Shown: piece after piece, positions 29,598 to 40,370 of the stretch
Position numbering within the stretch: the stretch's first letter is position 1
Layout: the number at the start of each line of letters is the position of its first letter
NCBI GenBank assembly: GCA_018819175.1
Contig: JAHJQQ010000023.1
Location: 124,001-188,000 of the forward strand
Direction: 5' to 3'
Source: Gammaproteobacteria bacterium
GTDB lineage: Bacteria; Pseudomonadota; Gammaproteobacteria; Thiohalobacterales; Thiohalobacteraceae
DNA: 64,000 bases
Made by a program: the position numbers and the translations under genes
Notes under the pieces: generated by a model
Seen by the model: the letters and a program-made list of their open reading frames with translations, nothing else
Told to the model about the DNA's origin: nothing
The model's database searches: none

Positions 29598-30158
29598 ATG
29601 AAACTGCTGAATATGTTTTGCCGCAGCCAGGAATTCAAACAACGCCTGGAGGCTAGCCGGATACGACTCTATCGGCTGGCGTATTCCTGGTGCCATAACG
29701 CGGCGCTGGCCGATGACCTGGCCCAGGAAACCCTGGAAAAGGCGCTGAAGAAAAGCAGTCAGCTGCGTGATCCGGCGGCATTGGAAACCTGGCTGTTCAG
29801 CATTCTGACCAATTGTTGGCGGGATCATTTCCGGCGTTCGCGGGATATGTTGGATATCGACGATATACCCCTGGAAAGCGATGTCTCTCCGGAACATGAA
29901 CAGCATCAGCATCAGGTGGTCAGCGAAGTCCGCGCCGCCATTGCGCTGCTGCCCTTGGGACAGCGCCAAGTATTGACCCTGGTCGACCTCGAAGACTGTT
30001 CCTACATCGAAGTCGCCAACATCCTGGGCTTACCCGTCGGCACGGTCATGAGTCGACTCTGTCGAGCCCGACGCGCCTTGAAAGAAGCATTGTTGGATTC
30101 AGATCTCATCGACCAAGAATCAGTAAACGATAACTCACGTATCAGGAGAATTAAGTGA
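29598..30158 (+). CDS. ECF-type RNA polymerase sigma factor
   Basis: Group IV sigma factor of 186 residues. Region 2 spans ~22-85 (LYRLAYSWCHNAALADDLAQ, then WLFSILTNCWRDHFRR), and region 4 spans ~127-175 with the helix-turn-helix DCSYIEVANILGLPVGTVMSRL. A negatively charged linker separates them. It overlaps the start of the next gene, a membrane anti-sigma-like protein, by one base, the usual sigma/anti-sigma arrangement. The inducing signal is unknown; the partner suggests a sulfur or redox cue (inference). Confidence 0.93.
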   Translation: MKLLNMFCRSQEFKQRLEASRIRLYRLAYSWCHNAALADDLAQETLEKALKKSSQLRDPAALETWLFSILTNCWRDHFRRSRDMLDIDDIPLESDVSPEHEQHQHQVVSEVRAAIALLPLGQRQVLTLVDLEDCSYIEVANILGLPVGTVMSRLCRARRALKEALLDSDLIDQESVNDNSRIRRIK

Positions 30159-30904
30159 TGTGCGCCGACCGCAACATCTCCGACGAACATCTGAATGCCT
30201 TTGTCGATGGCCAGCTGGATAAGGACGAGAAAAGTCGCATCCTGGGCGCCATCAACAATGATGGTGAACTGAGTCGACGCGCCTGCGAACTGCGGCGTCT
30301 GCGCGAGCTGGTTCAGCATGCCTACGACGCACCGCCACCACCACCTCAGCGGCTGACAAATGCTGTACGCGCACCACTCTGGCGTCAGGCCATCGCAGCG
30401 GGATTACTGCTGATGCTGGGCGCCGCCGTCGGCTGGGTCGGGCACGCGCAACAGCAGCCCTTGAACTTGAATGCGATGTACCTTGATGAAGAAAAAGCCT
30501 TCCAGACGGCCAATCTGATTCAAGCCCCTGTGCGCGGTGAACGCAAAATCCTGCTGCATATCAGCAGTTCTGAACCTGACAAGCTTGAGCGTGCGCTGGA
30601 TACCGCAGAACAGTTGCTCGCCACCTACCATAGCCAGAACCAACCCGTCGAACTGGAACTGGTCGCCAATGCCGGTGGACTGGATCTGCTGCGCGCCGAC
30701 GTTTCGCCCTTCGCCGATCGTGTTCAGGCACTGCAACGTCAGTACGACAATCTGACCTTCCTTGCCTGTCAGACGGCCATGGATCGCCTGCGCCGGGAAC
30801 GTCATATCACACCAGACCTGTTGCCCGAAGCACTGATTACACCGAATGCGCTGGATGAAATATTGAACCGCTTGCAGCAGGGGTGGATGTATATCAGTGT
30901 CTGA
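30158..30904 (+). CDS. Membrane anti-sigma-like protein with DsrE-like C-terminal domain
   Basis: 248 residues. Residues ~1-60 look like an anti-sigma domain (ISDEHLNAFVDGQLDKDEKS), without the HX3CX2C zinc motif. A proline run and a single membrane helix (~74-94, AIAAGLLLMLGAAVGWVGHA) follow. The rest (~130-248) resembles the DsrE family: KILLHISSSEPDKLERAL, VELELVANAGGLDLL, a single cysteine in LTFLACQTAM, and LDEILNRLQQGWMYISV at the end. The DsrE part would face the periplasm. The sigma factor gene overlaps by one base; the ATG at 30158 is eight bases after AGGAGA (a GTG three bases earlier is also possible). It likely holds the sigma factor inactive until a signal is sensed. Confidence 0.78.
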   Translation: MCADRNISDEHLNAFVDGQLDKDEKSRILGAINNDGELSRRACELRRLRELVQHAYDAPPPPPQRLTNAVRAPLWRQAIAAGLLLMLGAAVGWVGHAQQQPLNLNAMYLDEEKAFQTANLIQAPVRGERKILLHISSSEPDKLERALDTAEQLLATYHSQNQPVELELVANAGGLDLLRADVSPFADRVQALQRQYDNLTFLACQTAMDRLRRERHITPDLLPEALITPNALDEILNRLQQGWMYISV

Positions 30905-30948
30905 TCACACTTGAGATACAAGGTGCAAGAGACAAGATTCAAGTAAAA

Positions 30949-30980
30949 AAAGAAACCCCGCCATAGCGGGGTTTCTTTTT
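30949..30980 (+). terminator. Intrinsic terminator of the sigma/anti-sigma operon
   Basis: AAACCCCGC-CATA-GCGGGGTTT followed by CTTTTT on the plus strand. A run of A on the other side makes it bidirectional. Confidence 0.9.
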
Positions 30981-31006
30981 GCCGTTCACTTGCCTCATGT
31001 ATCACT

Positions 31007-31046
31007 AAAAAGAAAAGCCCCGGTATAAAACCGGGGCTTCTTTTTC
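31007..31046 (-). terminator. Intrinsic terminator of groESL (bidirectional)
   Basis: GAAGCCCCGG-TTTTATA-CCGGGGCTT followed by TTCTTTTT on the minus strand, 30 bases after the groEL stop. It also has a T run on the plus strand. Confidence 0.9.
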
Positions 31047-31077
31047 TAACGTAAGAACGAACGCTAAGCGGACAGCC

Positions 31078-33055
<1,978 letters not shown>

Positions 33056-33119
33056 CGAGTCTTTCTCCTTAAAACACCTAAACTTGGGTCAGTTTTGACC
33101 ATGATTGACCGAGTCGCTG

Positions 33120-33146
33120 TTAGCACTCGACTGCAGTGAGTGCCAA
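33120..33146 (-). promoter_or_regulatory. CIRCE operator (HrcA-binding site) of groESL
   Basis: TTAGCACTC-N9-GAGTGCCAA matches the CIRCE consensus TTAGCACTC-N9-GAGTGCTAA with one mismatch. It starts directly at the end of the -10 box, so bound HrcA would block the promoter. Confidence 0.93.
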
Positions 33147-33173
33147 TGATAGCGGCGAAGTCGGGAGAGTCAA
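33146..33173 (-). promoter_or_regulatory. Sigma-70-type promoter of groESL
   Basis: TTGACT (33168-33173), 16 bases, TATCAT (33146-33151) on the minus strand, immediately before the CIRCE element. Confidence 0.75.
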
Positions 33174-33182
33174 GGGGCAGGC

Positions 33183-33235
33183 CAAAAGCCAAGAGCCAAG
33201 AGCCAAGAGCCAAGAGCCAAGAGCCAAGAGCCAAA
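33183..33235. repeat. Heptamer tandem repeat (GCCAAGA)n
   Basis: About seven tandem copies of the 7-base unit GCCAAGA, ending GCCAAAGC, in the space between fxsA and the groES promoter. There are no spacers, so it is not CRISPR. Confidence 0.9.
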
Positions 33236-33280
33236 GCATTGCCGCCGCTCCTTGACTGTCAACTCCCTGAATCCTATCCC

Positions 33281-33727
33281 TCAATCTTCTCGTTTGAACT
33301 CCCCGTCCAGTGTCACGGGACCTTCGCCAGGCGGCGGAGCACCCTCTTTACCCGCCCGCTGCTGGGACAGCAGATAACGGTCGAGCAGGCTGCGTACCAG
33401 CCAGCGTCGTACTACGGGGATCATGCACAGGAAACCCAGCGCATCGGTGAAGAACCCCGGGGTCAGGAGCAAGGCGCCGCCCAAGGTCAGAAGCATGGCT
33501 TCCAGGAGTTCCATGGCCGGGATCTGGCCACGGGCCATGCTGGCCTGGACGCGCTGCAGGGTGGCAAACCCCTGCTGGCGCAGCAGTAATGCCCCGAGCA
33601 CGGCCGTGAATACCACCATGAAAACGGTCGGCAGGGTACCGATCCAGCTCCCGACCTTGATCAATAGATAGATCTCGATGATGGGTACGCTGAAAAAGAT
33701 AACCATTAATAACGGCAGCGGGCGCAT
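33281..33727 (-). CDS. fxsA: FxsA-family membrane protein
   Basis: Small inner-membrane protein, 148 residues, of the FxsA family; in E. coli FxsA overproduction relieves phage T7 exclusion by F plasmids, and its normal role is unknown. The membrane segments are at ~5-22, 27-47 (PTVFMVVFTAVLGALLLRQQG) and ~75-100. It starts MRPLPLLMVIFF; the frame is open 36 bases further. The neighbours groES and cutA-dsbD match the E. coli order dsbD-cutA-...-fxsA-...-groS-groL. Confidence 0.9.
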   Translation of the reverse strand: MRPLPLLMVIFFSVPIIEIYLLIKVGSWIGTLPTVFMVVFTAVLGALLLRQQGFATLQRVQASMARGQIPAMELLEAMLLTLGGALLLTPGFFTDALGFLCMIPVVRRWLVRSLLDRYLLSQQRAGKEGAPPPGEGPVTLDGEFKRED

Positions 33728-33814
33728 AGCCGCACCATACCGGAACCGCGGCGTACGGAACAAGATCCGGTTGTAGCTATAGGCGCGATGAGATTAGGGA
33801 TTAAAGCAATAACC

Positions 33815-33966
33815 AAAAAAATCATTTCAGCCACGGAAACACACGGAAGACACTGAAACACAGCGTATTCCCGGAACGACTATTCACAACTTTGCGGGTG
33901 ATGGTCGTGCCGGCGTGAAACTTAGGATCTTGTCCGTGTGATTCCGTGGCAAATGCGGTTTATAGG
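33815..33966. repeat. A-type ~150-bp repeat, copy 4
   Basis: Same orientation as copy 3: TTTCAGCCACGGAAACACAC, then ATTCCCGGAACGACTATTCA, GTGCCGGCGTGAAACTTA and GATTCCGTGGCAAATGCGG. It lies between the divergent fxsA and cutA genes. Confidence 0.9.
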
Positions 33967-34039
33967 AATAAGTCGCGAATACTGCGCGTCTGCACAAACA
34001 GCCCTTTTCCCTGCCCACGCCATCCGCTATCGTCGCGTC

Positions 34040-34369
34040 ATGACTGAGGAACACTGCATCGTGTTGTGTACGGTACCGGATTCCGCGACGGGTGAGCAGT
34101 TGGCCCAGAGCGTGGTCGAGGCACGCTTGGCCGCGTGCGTGAATCTGCTACCGGCGGTCACATCCATCTATCGTTGGCAGGGTAATATCCAAAAGGATGC
34201 GGAATGCCTGCTGATTATTAAAACCCGGCGTGATCGCTTCGCGTCCTTGCGCGACATGCTGCGCGAACAACACCCTTATGAACTTCCCGAAATCATCGCA
34301 GTCCCACTGATTGATGGCCTGCCCGCTTATCTCAGCTGGATTGACCAAAACCTGGAACCCTCCCCATGA
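34040..34369 (+). CDS. cutA: Divalent-cation tolerance protein CutA
   Basis: CutA family protein of 109 residues, a small trimeric protein linked to copper tolerance in E. coli. Typical stretches are VLCTVPDSATGEQLAQ, LAACVNLLPAVTSIYRWQG, and CLLIIKTRRDR with HPYELPEIIAVP. The start at MTEEHCIV fits the family length; the frame is open upstream into repeat copy 4. It overlaps dsbD by four bases (ATGA). Confidence 0.95.
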   Translation: MTEEHCIVLCTVPDSATGEQLAQSVVEARLAACVNLLPAVTSIYRWQGNIQKDAECLLIIKTRRDRFASLRDMLREQHPYELPEIIAVPLIDGLPAYLSWIDQNLEPSP

Positions 34370-36687
34370 CCCGAATTTCCCATCGTTGGTTCGCTTACGT
34401 TCTGGCCATGCTGTGGCTGGCCTTGCCAAACCTGGGCAGTGCGCTGTGGCAGGAAGACGAACTCCTGGAACCGAATGCCGCCTTCGCATTTTCAGCGGCG
34501 ACTGAGGCATCGGGCAATCTCCGTGTGCAGTGGAAAGTGGCCGAGGGTTACTACCTGTACCGCAGTCGCATCCAACTGCGCAGCGACACACCCGGTGTTG
34601 AATTGGGCGAGCCACAGTTTCCGGCCGGGAAGATCAAGGATGATGAGTTCTTCGGCAAGGTTGAAATCTATCGCGGCCCGGTCGATATCACCGTACCCGT
34701 CACCCGCAGCGCCGACGCACCCGCCACGTTTAAATTGATTGCTGTCTCGCAAGGCTGCGCCGATCAGGGCGTCTGTTACCCACCGCATACGCAAACGGCT
34801 GAACTTAGCTTGGCCAGTGCAACGCCGGTTGCTGCCGCCACTGCAACCAGCAGCCCGCTCGACAAACTCGCCAAACTGAGCCAGGAACTGGGCTTCGACA
34901 ATAACGACAATGAGTTCCTCGATCCGGATATCGCCTTCCGGCCCGTCATCACCGCATCCGCGGATGGTGCAGAACTACTCGTACGCTGGGACATTGAAGA
35001 CGGCTATTACCTGTATCGCGATAAATTCCGTATTGCCCTGGAGTCGAGCGAAGGCGTCACGCTACAGGATGCGCAGTTCCCCGCCGGCGAATTCAAGGAC
35101 GATGAAACCTTCGGTCGCGTCGAGGTGTACCACCATCTGGTGGAGGCGCGAGTGCCACTGAGCCGCAGCCAGACTGATGCTACATCGCTGCGCATCAAAC
35201 TCAGTTACCAGGGCTGCGCCGAGGCCGGCATCTGCTATCCGCCGCAGAACAAAATACTGGATGTGGATGTACCGGCCGGGACTGGCGCGATTGCAACAAC
35301 TGCCGGTATCACTCCACCTGCAACGTCAGCCCCTGCACAGACGCAAACCCTGAGCGATAACGCGCCAGTGACCGAACAGGATCGCATTGCGCGCATTCTC
35401 ACCGATAAGCCGCTTTGGCTGAGCATGCTGTTGTTCTTCGGACTAGGCATTGGTCTATCGGTTACGCCCTGCGTATTCCCCATGATTCCGATCCTGTCCA
35501 GCATCATTGTCGGCCAGGGTGAGGGCCTCACCACGCGTCGCGCTTTCATGCTGTCACTCGTCTATGTCCTGGCGATGGCTTTGACCTATACCGTTGCGGG
35601 CGTTATCGCGGCGTTGTTCGGCGAAAATCTGCAGGCCGCGTTTCAGAACCCCTGGATACTGAGCAGCTTCGCTGCCGTGTTCGTGCTGTTGGCGCTGTCA
35701 ATGTTCGGCTTCTACGATCTGCAAATGCCGGCCGCATTGCAGAGCCGACTGAGTGCCCTGAGCAATCGCCAGCAGGGTGGCACGCTTGTCGGCGTTGCCG
35801 TCATGGGCTTTCTGTCTGCATTGATTGTTGGGCCCTGTGTTGCGGCCCCACTCGCTGCCGCGCTATTGGTTATCGGGCAAACCGGTGACACCGTGTTGGG
35901 CGGCTCCGCGCTGTTTGCCCTGAGCATGGGCATGGGCACGCCCCTGCTGGCCATTGGTACTGGCGCAGGCAAACTGTTACCTCGGGCAGGCGGCTGGATG
36001 AATGCCGTCAAAGCCGTGTTCGGCGTGTTGCTGCTGGCCGTCGCCATCTGGATGCTGGAACGCATTCTGCCTGCGGCGGTGTCCATGACCCTGTGGGCGG
36101 CATTATTAATCACCAGCGCGGTCTACATGGGCGCATTGGAGAAACTCGATGTGGACGCGACCGGCTGGCACAAACTCTGGAAAGGTGTCGGGCTGATTCT
36201 GCTGGTACAAGGTGTCCTGGTTTTAGCAGGTGTTGCAGCCGGCAGTAATGACGTACTGCAACCGCTGCGTGGCGCCGCACTAACCGGCAACGCATCCACA
36301 ACACAGGCGGCAACGTCATTGGATTTTCAACGCATCAAATCTGTTGATGATCTCAATCAGGCAATCACCCAGGCCAACCGCCAAGGCAAGACCGTCATGT
36401 TGGACTTCTACGCAGACTGGTGCACCGAATGCCATCGTATGGAAAAAAACACCTTCCGTAACGCTGACGTACTGAATGCACTCGGTAATGCCGTTGCACT
36501 ACAGGCCGATGTCACCGCCAACGACGACACCGACAAGGCCCTACTTCAGCATTTTAAATTGATAGGCCCGCCGGCCATTCTGTTCTTCGACAACAACGGC
36601 CAGGAGTTGGGGCGGCATCGGGTAGTAGGTTACATGGACCCGGAAACATTCTCAGCGCACGTACAGCGCGCATATGGCGAGAAATAA
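34366..36687 (+). CDS. dsbD: Thiol:disulfide interchange protein DsbD with doubled N-terminal domain
   Basis: DsbD carries electrons from cytoplasmic thioredoxin across the inner membrane to periplasmic DsbC and related proteins. This one has 773 residues, about 200 more than E. coli DsbD, because the N-terminal periplasmic domain is present twice: ~30-150 (ending SQGCADQGVCYPPH) and ~180-300 (ending YQGCAEAGICYPPQ), each with its cysteine pair. The membrane domain (~345-620) has cysteines in VTPCVFPMIP and VGPCVAAPLAA. The C-terminal thioredoxin-like domain has FYADWCTECHRM, i.e. CTEC where E. coli has CVAC. It is co-translated with cutA. Confidence 0.95.
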   Translation: MTRISHRWFAYVLAMLWLALPNLGSALWQEDELLEPNAAFAFSAATEASGNLRVQWKVAEGYYLYRSRIQLRSDTPGVELGEPQFPAGKIKDDEFFGKVEIYRGPVDITVPVTRSADAPATFKLIAVSQGCADQGVCYPPHTQTAELSLASATPVAAATATSSPLDKLAKLSQELGFDNNDNEFLDPDIAFRPVITASADGAELLVRWDIEDGYYLYRDKFRIALESSEGVTLQDAQFPAGEFKDDETFGRVEVYHHLVEARVPLSRSQTDATSLRIKLSYQGCAEAGICYPPQNKILDVDVPAGTGAIATTAGITPPATSAPAQTQTLSDNAPVTEQDRIARILTDKPLWLSMLLFFGLGIGLSVTPCVFPMIPILSSIIVGQGEGLTTRRAFMLSLVYVLAMALTYTVAGVIAALFGENLQAAFQNPWILSSFAAVFVLLALSMFGFYDLQMPAALQSRLSALSNRQQGGTLVGVAVMGFLSALIVGPCVAAPLAAALLVIGQTGDTVLGGSALFALSMGMGTPLLAIGTGAGKLLPRAGGWMNAVKAVFGVLLLAVAIWMLERILPAAVSMTLWAALLITSAVYMGALEKLDVDATGWHKLWKGVGLILLVQGVLVLAGVAAGSNDVLQPLRGAALTGNASTTQAATSLDFQRIKSVDDLNQAITQANRQGKTVMLDFYADWCTECHRMEKNTFRNADVLNALGNAVALQADVTANDDTDKALLQHFKLIGPPAILFFDNNGQELGRHRVVGYMDPETFSAHVQRAYGEK

Positions 36688-36757
36688 TTTTGTGTCGGTA
36701 GTATTGGAACGAGCAACGTAAGAATTTTGCTATGGTGGGCAAGGCATAACACTAAAA

Positions 36758-36841
36758 CCCTTCAACACAAAGGCGCCGAAGGCGCGCAAAGTAATTTTTA
36801 TGTATTACCTTTGCGCGCCTTCGGCGCCTTTGTGTTGAAAG
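36758..36841. repeat. Compact inverted repeat (GGCGCCGAAGGCGCGC type)
   Basis: Arms of ~34 bases (36761-36795 and 36804-36838), nearly perfect inverted copies, around a short AT loop. It lies between the convergent dsbD and prsR genes and could end transcription, although no T run follows. Confidence 0.85.
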
Positions 36842-36860
36842 CGGTTTATATAATAGGGAT

Positions 36861-36898
36861 CAATGGTGCGGTTCGCGATGCTTACCGCACCCTACATC
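36861..36898. repeat. Short GGTGCGGT...ACCGCACC palindrome
   Basis: ATGGTGCGGTTCGCGATGCT followed by TACCGCACCCTACA: a short hairpin, similar in type to the repeat at 22118-22200, ending four bases before the prsR stop. Confidence 0.6.
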
Positions 36899-36901
36899 AG
36901 A

Positions 36902-38266
36902 TTAAGTCTTGAAGTTGTATTTGCGGATCAGGTCGTACATGGTCGGGCGACTGACACCAAGCAGCTCCGCCGCCTGAGAGATCTTGCCGCCGACATGGCT
37001 GAGCGCGCGCAGAATCGCCTGACGTTCGGCCTGCTCACGGATTTCGCGGAGATCGAAACTCTGCGGCTGTGACGATGATTCACCACCCAACTCCAAATCC
37101 TTCGCTGTGATCTGCTTCTGGTCGGCCATAATCACGGCACGCTTAACCCGGTTTTCCAATTCACGTACATTGCCTGGCCAGTGATAGCTTTCCAGGGCCG
37201 CCAAGGCATCCTTACCGAAGCGATGCATTGTCGTGCCATGCTGGCGGCTATAGCGTTCCAAAAACGCACGCGCCAGCAACAGCACATCGCCGACCCGTTC
37301 GCGCAGCGGTGGGATACGCACGGAGATTTCACTCAGTCGGTAAAATAAATCTTCGCGGAACTTGGTTTCGCTGATCAGCAGTTGAAGATCTTTGTGGGTC
37401 GCACAGACAACGCGGACATCCACCGGAATTTCCTTGCGCCCACCCACGCGTTCGATCACGCGTTCCTGCAGGAAACGCAACAGCTTGGCCTGGAGCGGAA
37501 ATGGCAGGTCGCCGATCTCATCCAGAAACAGCGTACCGCCATTGGCCGATTCGATCTTGCCGAGGGTCTGCTTGAAGGCGCCGGTGAAGGCCCCTTTCTC
37601 GTAGCCAAACAACTCGCTTTCCAACAGGGTCTCGGGAATAGCCGCACAGTTGATGGCCACCACCGGCCCATCGGAACGCCGGCTCAGTCCATGTATCGAG
37701 CGAGCCATGAGCTCCTTGCCGGTACCGCTCTCGCCGAGCACCAGTACCGTTGCGTCGGAAGGTGCGACTTTCTCGATGGTACGACAAAGCTCGAGCATTT
37801 CCGGACTGCCGGTCAGCACACCTTCCAACGGCGAATCCGGCTGCTGAGTATGCAAACGACGATTTTCGTTTTCCAGTTCGTGGAGTCGGTAGGCCCGGTT
37901 GACGACGAAACCGAGCAGCTCCGAATCGATCGGTTTGTGGAAAAAATCATAGGCACCCAGCGCCACGGCTCGCAGGGCATTCTCACGTTCGTTGTTGCCG
38001 GTTACGACAATAATTTTGGTGAGCGGATAATCGGCCAGCACCTGCTCCAACGTAGCGAAGCCCTCGCTGGTGCCGCTCGCATCGGGCGGCAACCCAAGGT
38101 CCAGCGTCATGACCGGAAAGGAATATTTCTTAAGTTCTGCTAAGGCTGTTTCGCGATCACCCGCGACGATGACTTCATAACCCTCGAAACACCAACGCAA
38201 TTGCGCCTGCAATCCCGGATCATCTTCAACGACCAGCAATTTCCTTGACTCGTCCGTCATCCCCAT
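36902..38266 (-). CDS. prsR: PrsR: sigma-54-dependent response regulator of PEP-CTERM/exosortase loci
   Basis: NtrC-type response regulator, ~454 residues. The receiver domain (~1-120) has VVEDDPGL and the phospho-acceptor TLDLGLPP. The AAA+ domain (~150-380) has Walker A GESGTGKELMAR, the sigma-54-contacting ELFGYEKGAFTGA loop and Walker B GGTLFLDEIGDL. A Fis-type HTH (SQAAELLGVSRPTMYDLI) ends it. The sequence matches the PrsR group that accompanies PrsK and exosortases. The start is uncertain among nearby ATGs; 38266 (MGMTDESRK) has AAGG eight bases upstream. It overlaps the end of prsK, so they are coupled. It should activate RpoN-dependent promoters in the exopolysaccharide/exosortase regulon. 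Confidence 0.93.
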   Translation of the reverse strand: MGMTDESRKLLVVEDDPGLQAQLRWCFEGYEVIVAGDRETALAELKKYSFPVMTLDLGLPPDASGTSEGFATLEQVLADYPLTKIIVVTGNNERENALRAVALGAYDFFHKPIDSELLGFVVNRAYRLHELENENRRLHTQQPDSPLEGVLTGSPEMLELCRTIEKVAPSDATVLVLGESGTGKELMARSIHGLSRRSDGPVVAINCAAIPETLLESELFGYEKGAFTGAFKQTLGKIESANGGTLFLDEIGDLPFPLQAKLLRFLQERVIERVGGRKEIPVDVRVVCATHKDLQLLISETKFREDLFYRLSEISVRIPPLRERVGDVLLLARAFLERYSRQHGTTMHRFGKDALAALESYHWPGNVRELENRVKRAVIMADQKQITAKDLELGGESSSQPQSFDLREIREQAERQAILRALSHVGGKISQAAELLGVSRPTMYDLIRKYNFKT

Positions 38267-40370
38267 ACCCATCGCCTTCAACTAGGCGTAACTGTACGTT
38301 ATTTTTGTTTTCATCGCTAATGGGTACGCGCAAACGGAAGGTCGTCCCCTCACCCACACGGCTGATGGCCTCGATATCACCACCCATGGCTCGTACAAAC
38401 TCGCGTGTTTCATAAACACCTATACCCATGCCCGATTTACCCTTAGTTGTCTCGAAGGGGCGGAACAGGCGTTCGCGTATGAATTCAGCATCCATTCCAC
38501 TACCCGTGTCCTGGACTTCGATCACCGCCCAATCCTCATGTTTAAACAACCGCATAATGATACGGCCATCGTCCGGCGTGGCATCCTGGGCATTGCGAAC
38601 CAGATGGCCAATAATGGCAGCGAATCGATCTTTATTGGCGCGCGCCGCGATACCCTTGGCCTGGCAATCGACACTGGGCGCCGGCCGGCCGTTGGCCATG
38701 GTCCTGGCGACATCCTGCAATAACTCGCACAGATCTATCGGCACGATCTGGCGATTATCACCGCCACCGCTGCGCAGGTGCGCCATCAGACGATTCATCT
38801 TATCCACCGAGTGCTCAACAGTACGGATCGCGTCTTCCATAAACTGCGGATTATGTTTGTGCTTGGCGGCATTGGTGACAACCAGCGAAAGCTGCGCCAC
38901 CAGATTTTTCAGATCGTGCATGACATAAGTCGACAACCTATTGCACATTTCAAATTGCTTGGCATCGGCCAAAGCGCGTGCGGCCTCCAATTGTGCCAGA
39001 TGACTGGCCGCCTGACGGCCGGCCGTTTTCAATAGATCGCAGTCTTCCCAATTGAAATGCTGCGGCGCCGGCGAACGCGCCAAAAGGATAAAACCCGACA
39101 ACTTGTCATGCAGTATTAGAGGCGTTATCAACCAGGCACGTGGCACCGTCGCAATCCATGCTGGCAATTCCAGATCCGCATACAAACCAGGATCACGCTC
39201 ATATTCATCCAGATTAATTACCCATTCCTGGCGCTCCAGGAATGCAATTAATGAACTGTCAGGTGTTTCACTCGCCTGTTCCGGGAGCTCCATCTGCCAG
39301 GCGGTTACCGGCTCGAAGCGACCGGAATCACGCCGCAACCATAACGCACCCGCCGGGCTTTCGATGATCTCGGCAATGGCCCGCACCGCCCGCTCACGCA
39401 AATGGGAATCCGGCTCACCCGACGACAGCGTACCGATAAAACGCAGCCACTCGTCACGATAATCATATTTGTAATGAAAGAAATGCTTGTTGATCAGAAC
39501 GCGCAGGCTCGCTCGTAGCTGCCCGGAAAACAGCAACACGGCCAGTATCAATGTGGCGGCAAACAGGAAAATAACCTGCGCAACCGCGCCCCAGTTGCCA
39601 TTGAAACTACGGACGTAATATCCACCCGCACCCATGGCAAAAAGATAGATACCAGCACCTAACAAGGAGGCAGTATGGAAAACGATGCGCCGGGACACAA
39701 AGATATCCAGCGACCAGCGGGTATCCCGTGCGATAGCCACGGCGAGCAGCGGGACAACCAACGCATTACCGAAACCGCGCGCCTGCCATAAGGCGTTATC
39801 TACCCGCTGAAACAGCAATGCATCCGCATAGAGGTAGAAGTCATAGGCAAACATGCCGCCAATGCCCATGCAGAGATATTTGATACCACGGCGCATTTCA
39901 GGACGCGTATTACGAAACAGCTGTTCGACCAGTACCAATCCGAAGATGGCCAGCAGCACGTATCCACCCAGCAACCAGTCAACTCCCAGCGAAGAAATAA
40001 TTGCCACGCCGGAGTAAAATCGATAAGCCGTCAAACTGGCCAACAACAAGACAAAGGCGCCTGACAACATCAGCACAGTTCGGAACCGCGCATCGGCGAC
40101 ACGCTGATCGCCGTAGGCAGAACCCAGCACGCGCGCAAGGAAAGCAATCCAGGCTATGTCACGCACCAACTCCATCAACTGCGTGAGAAAAGGATAAGAA
40201 AGCGAGACATTCTGATAGGCAGCCAAGCCCATCCACACAGCGCTGGCGAAAGCTGCCACTGCCAAACTGCGCTTGCCGGAACGCCCACGATGCCCGGTCA
40301 GCAGCACAAGCGCCAACACAAGAAAGGCAACAGCACCGATGGTGTAACCCACAAACCCAATGCTCAGCAT
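38226..40370 (-). CDS. prsK: PrsK: PEP-CTERM/exosortase-system sensor histidine kinase
   Basis: Membrane histidine kinase of 714 residues. The first ~290 residues hold about eight membrane helices (GYTIGAVAFLVLALVLL first). A GAF-like domain follows (~310-470). The dimerisation/phospho-acceptor helix has YVMHDLKNLVAQLSLV, with its histidine. The ATPase domain shows GHLVRNAQDATPD, DTGSGMDAEF and KSGMGIGVYETREF. This arrangement is typical of PrsK, partner of PrsR. It overlaps prsR by ~40 bases. About 290 bases upstream (to prsT) show no gene, and I found no convincing sigma-54 site there. Confidence 0.92.
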   Translation of the reverse strand: MLSIGFVGYTIGAVAFLVLALVLLTGHRGRSGKRSLAVAAFASAVWMGLAAYQNVSLSYPFLTQLMELVRDIAWIAFLARVLGSAYGDQRVADARFRTVLMLSGAFVLLLASLTAYRFYSGVAIISSLGVDWLLGGYVLLAIFGLVLVEQLFRNTRPEMRRGIKYLCMGIGGMFAYDFYLYADALLFQRVDNALWQARGFGNALVVPLLAVAIARDTRWSLDIFVSRRIVFHTASLLGAGIYLFAMGAGGYYVRSFNGNWGAVAQVIFLFAATLILAVLLFSGQLRASLRVLINKHFFHYKYDYRDEWLRFIGTLSSGEPDSHLRERAVRAIAEIIESPAGALWLRRDSGRFEPVTAWQMELPEQASETPDSSLIAFLERQEWVINLDEYERDPGLYADLELPAWIATVPRAWLITPLILHDKLSGFILLARSPAPQHFNWEDCDLLKTAGRQAASHLAQLEAARALADAKQFEMCNRLSTYVMHDLKNLVAQLSLVVTNAAKHKHNPQFMEDAIRTVEHSVDKMNRLMAHLRSGGGDNRQIVPIDLCELLQDVARTMANGRPAPSVDCQAKGIAARANKDRFAAIIGHLVRNAQDATPDDGRIIMRLFKHEDWAVIEVQDTGSGMDAEFIRERLFRPFETTKGKSGMGIGVYETREFVRAMGGDIEAISRVGEGTTFRLRVPISDENKNNVQLRLVEGDGYGDDGRVKEIAGR

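Noticed and set aside
33183..33235. Possible CRISPR-like tandem array
   Set aside because: The unit is only seven bases and there are no spacers, so it is a simple tandem repeat.
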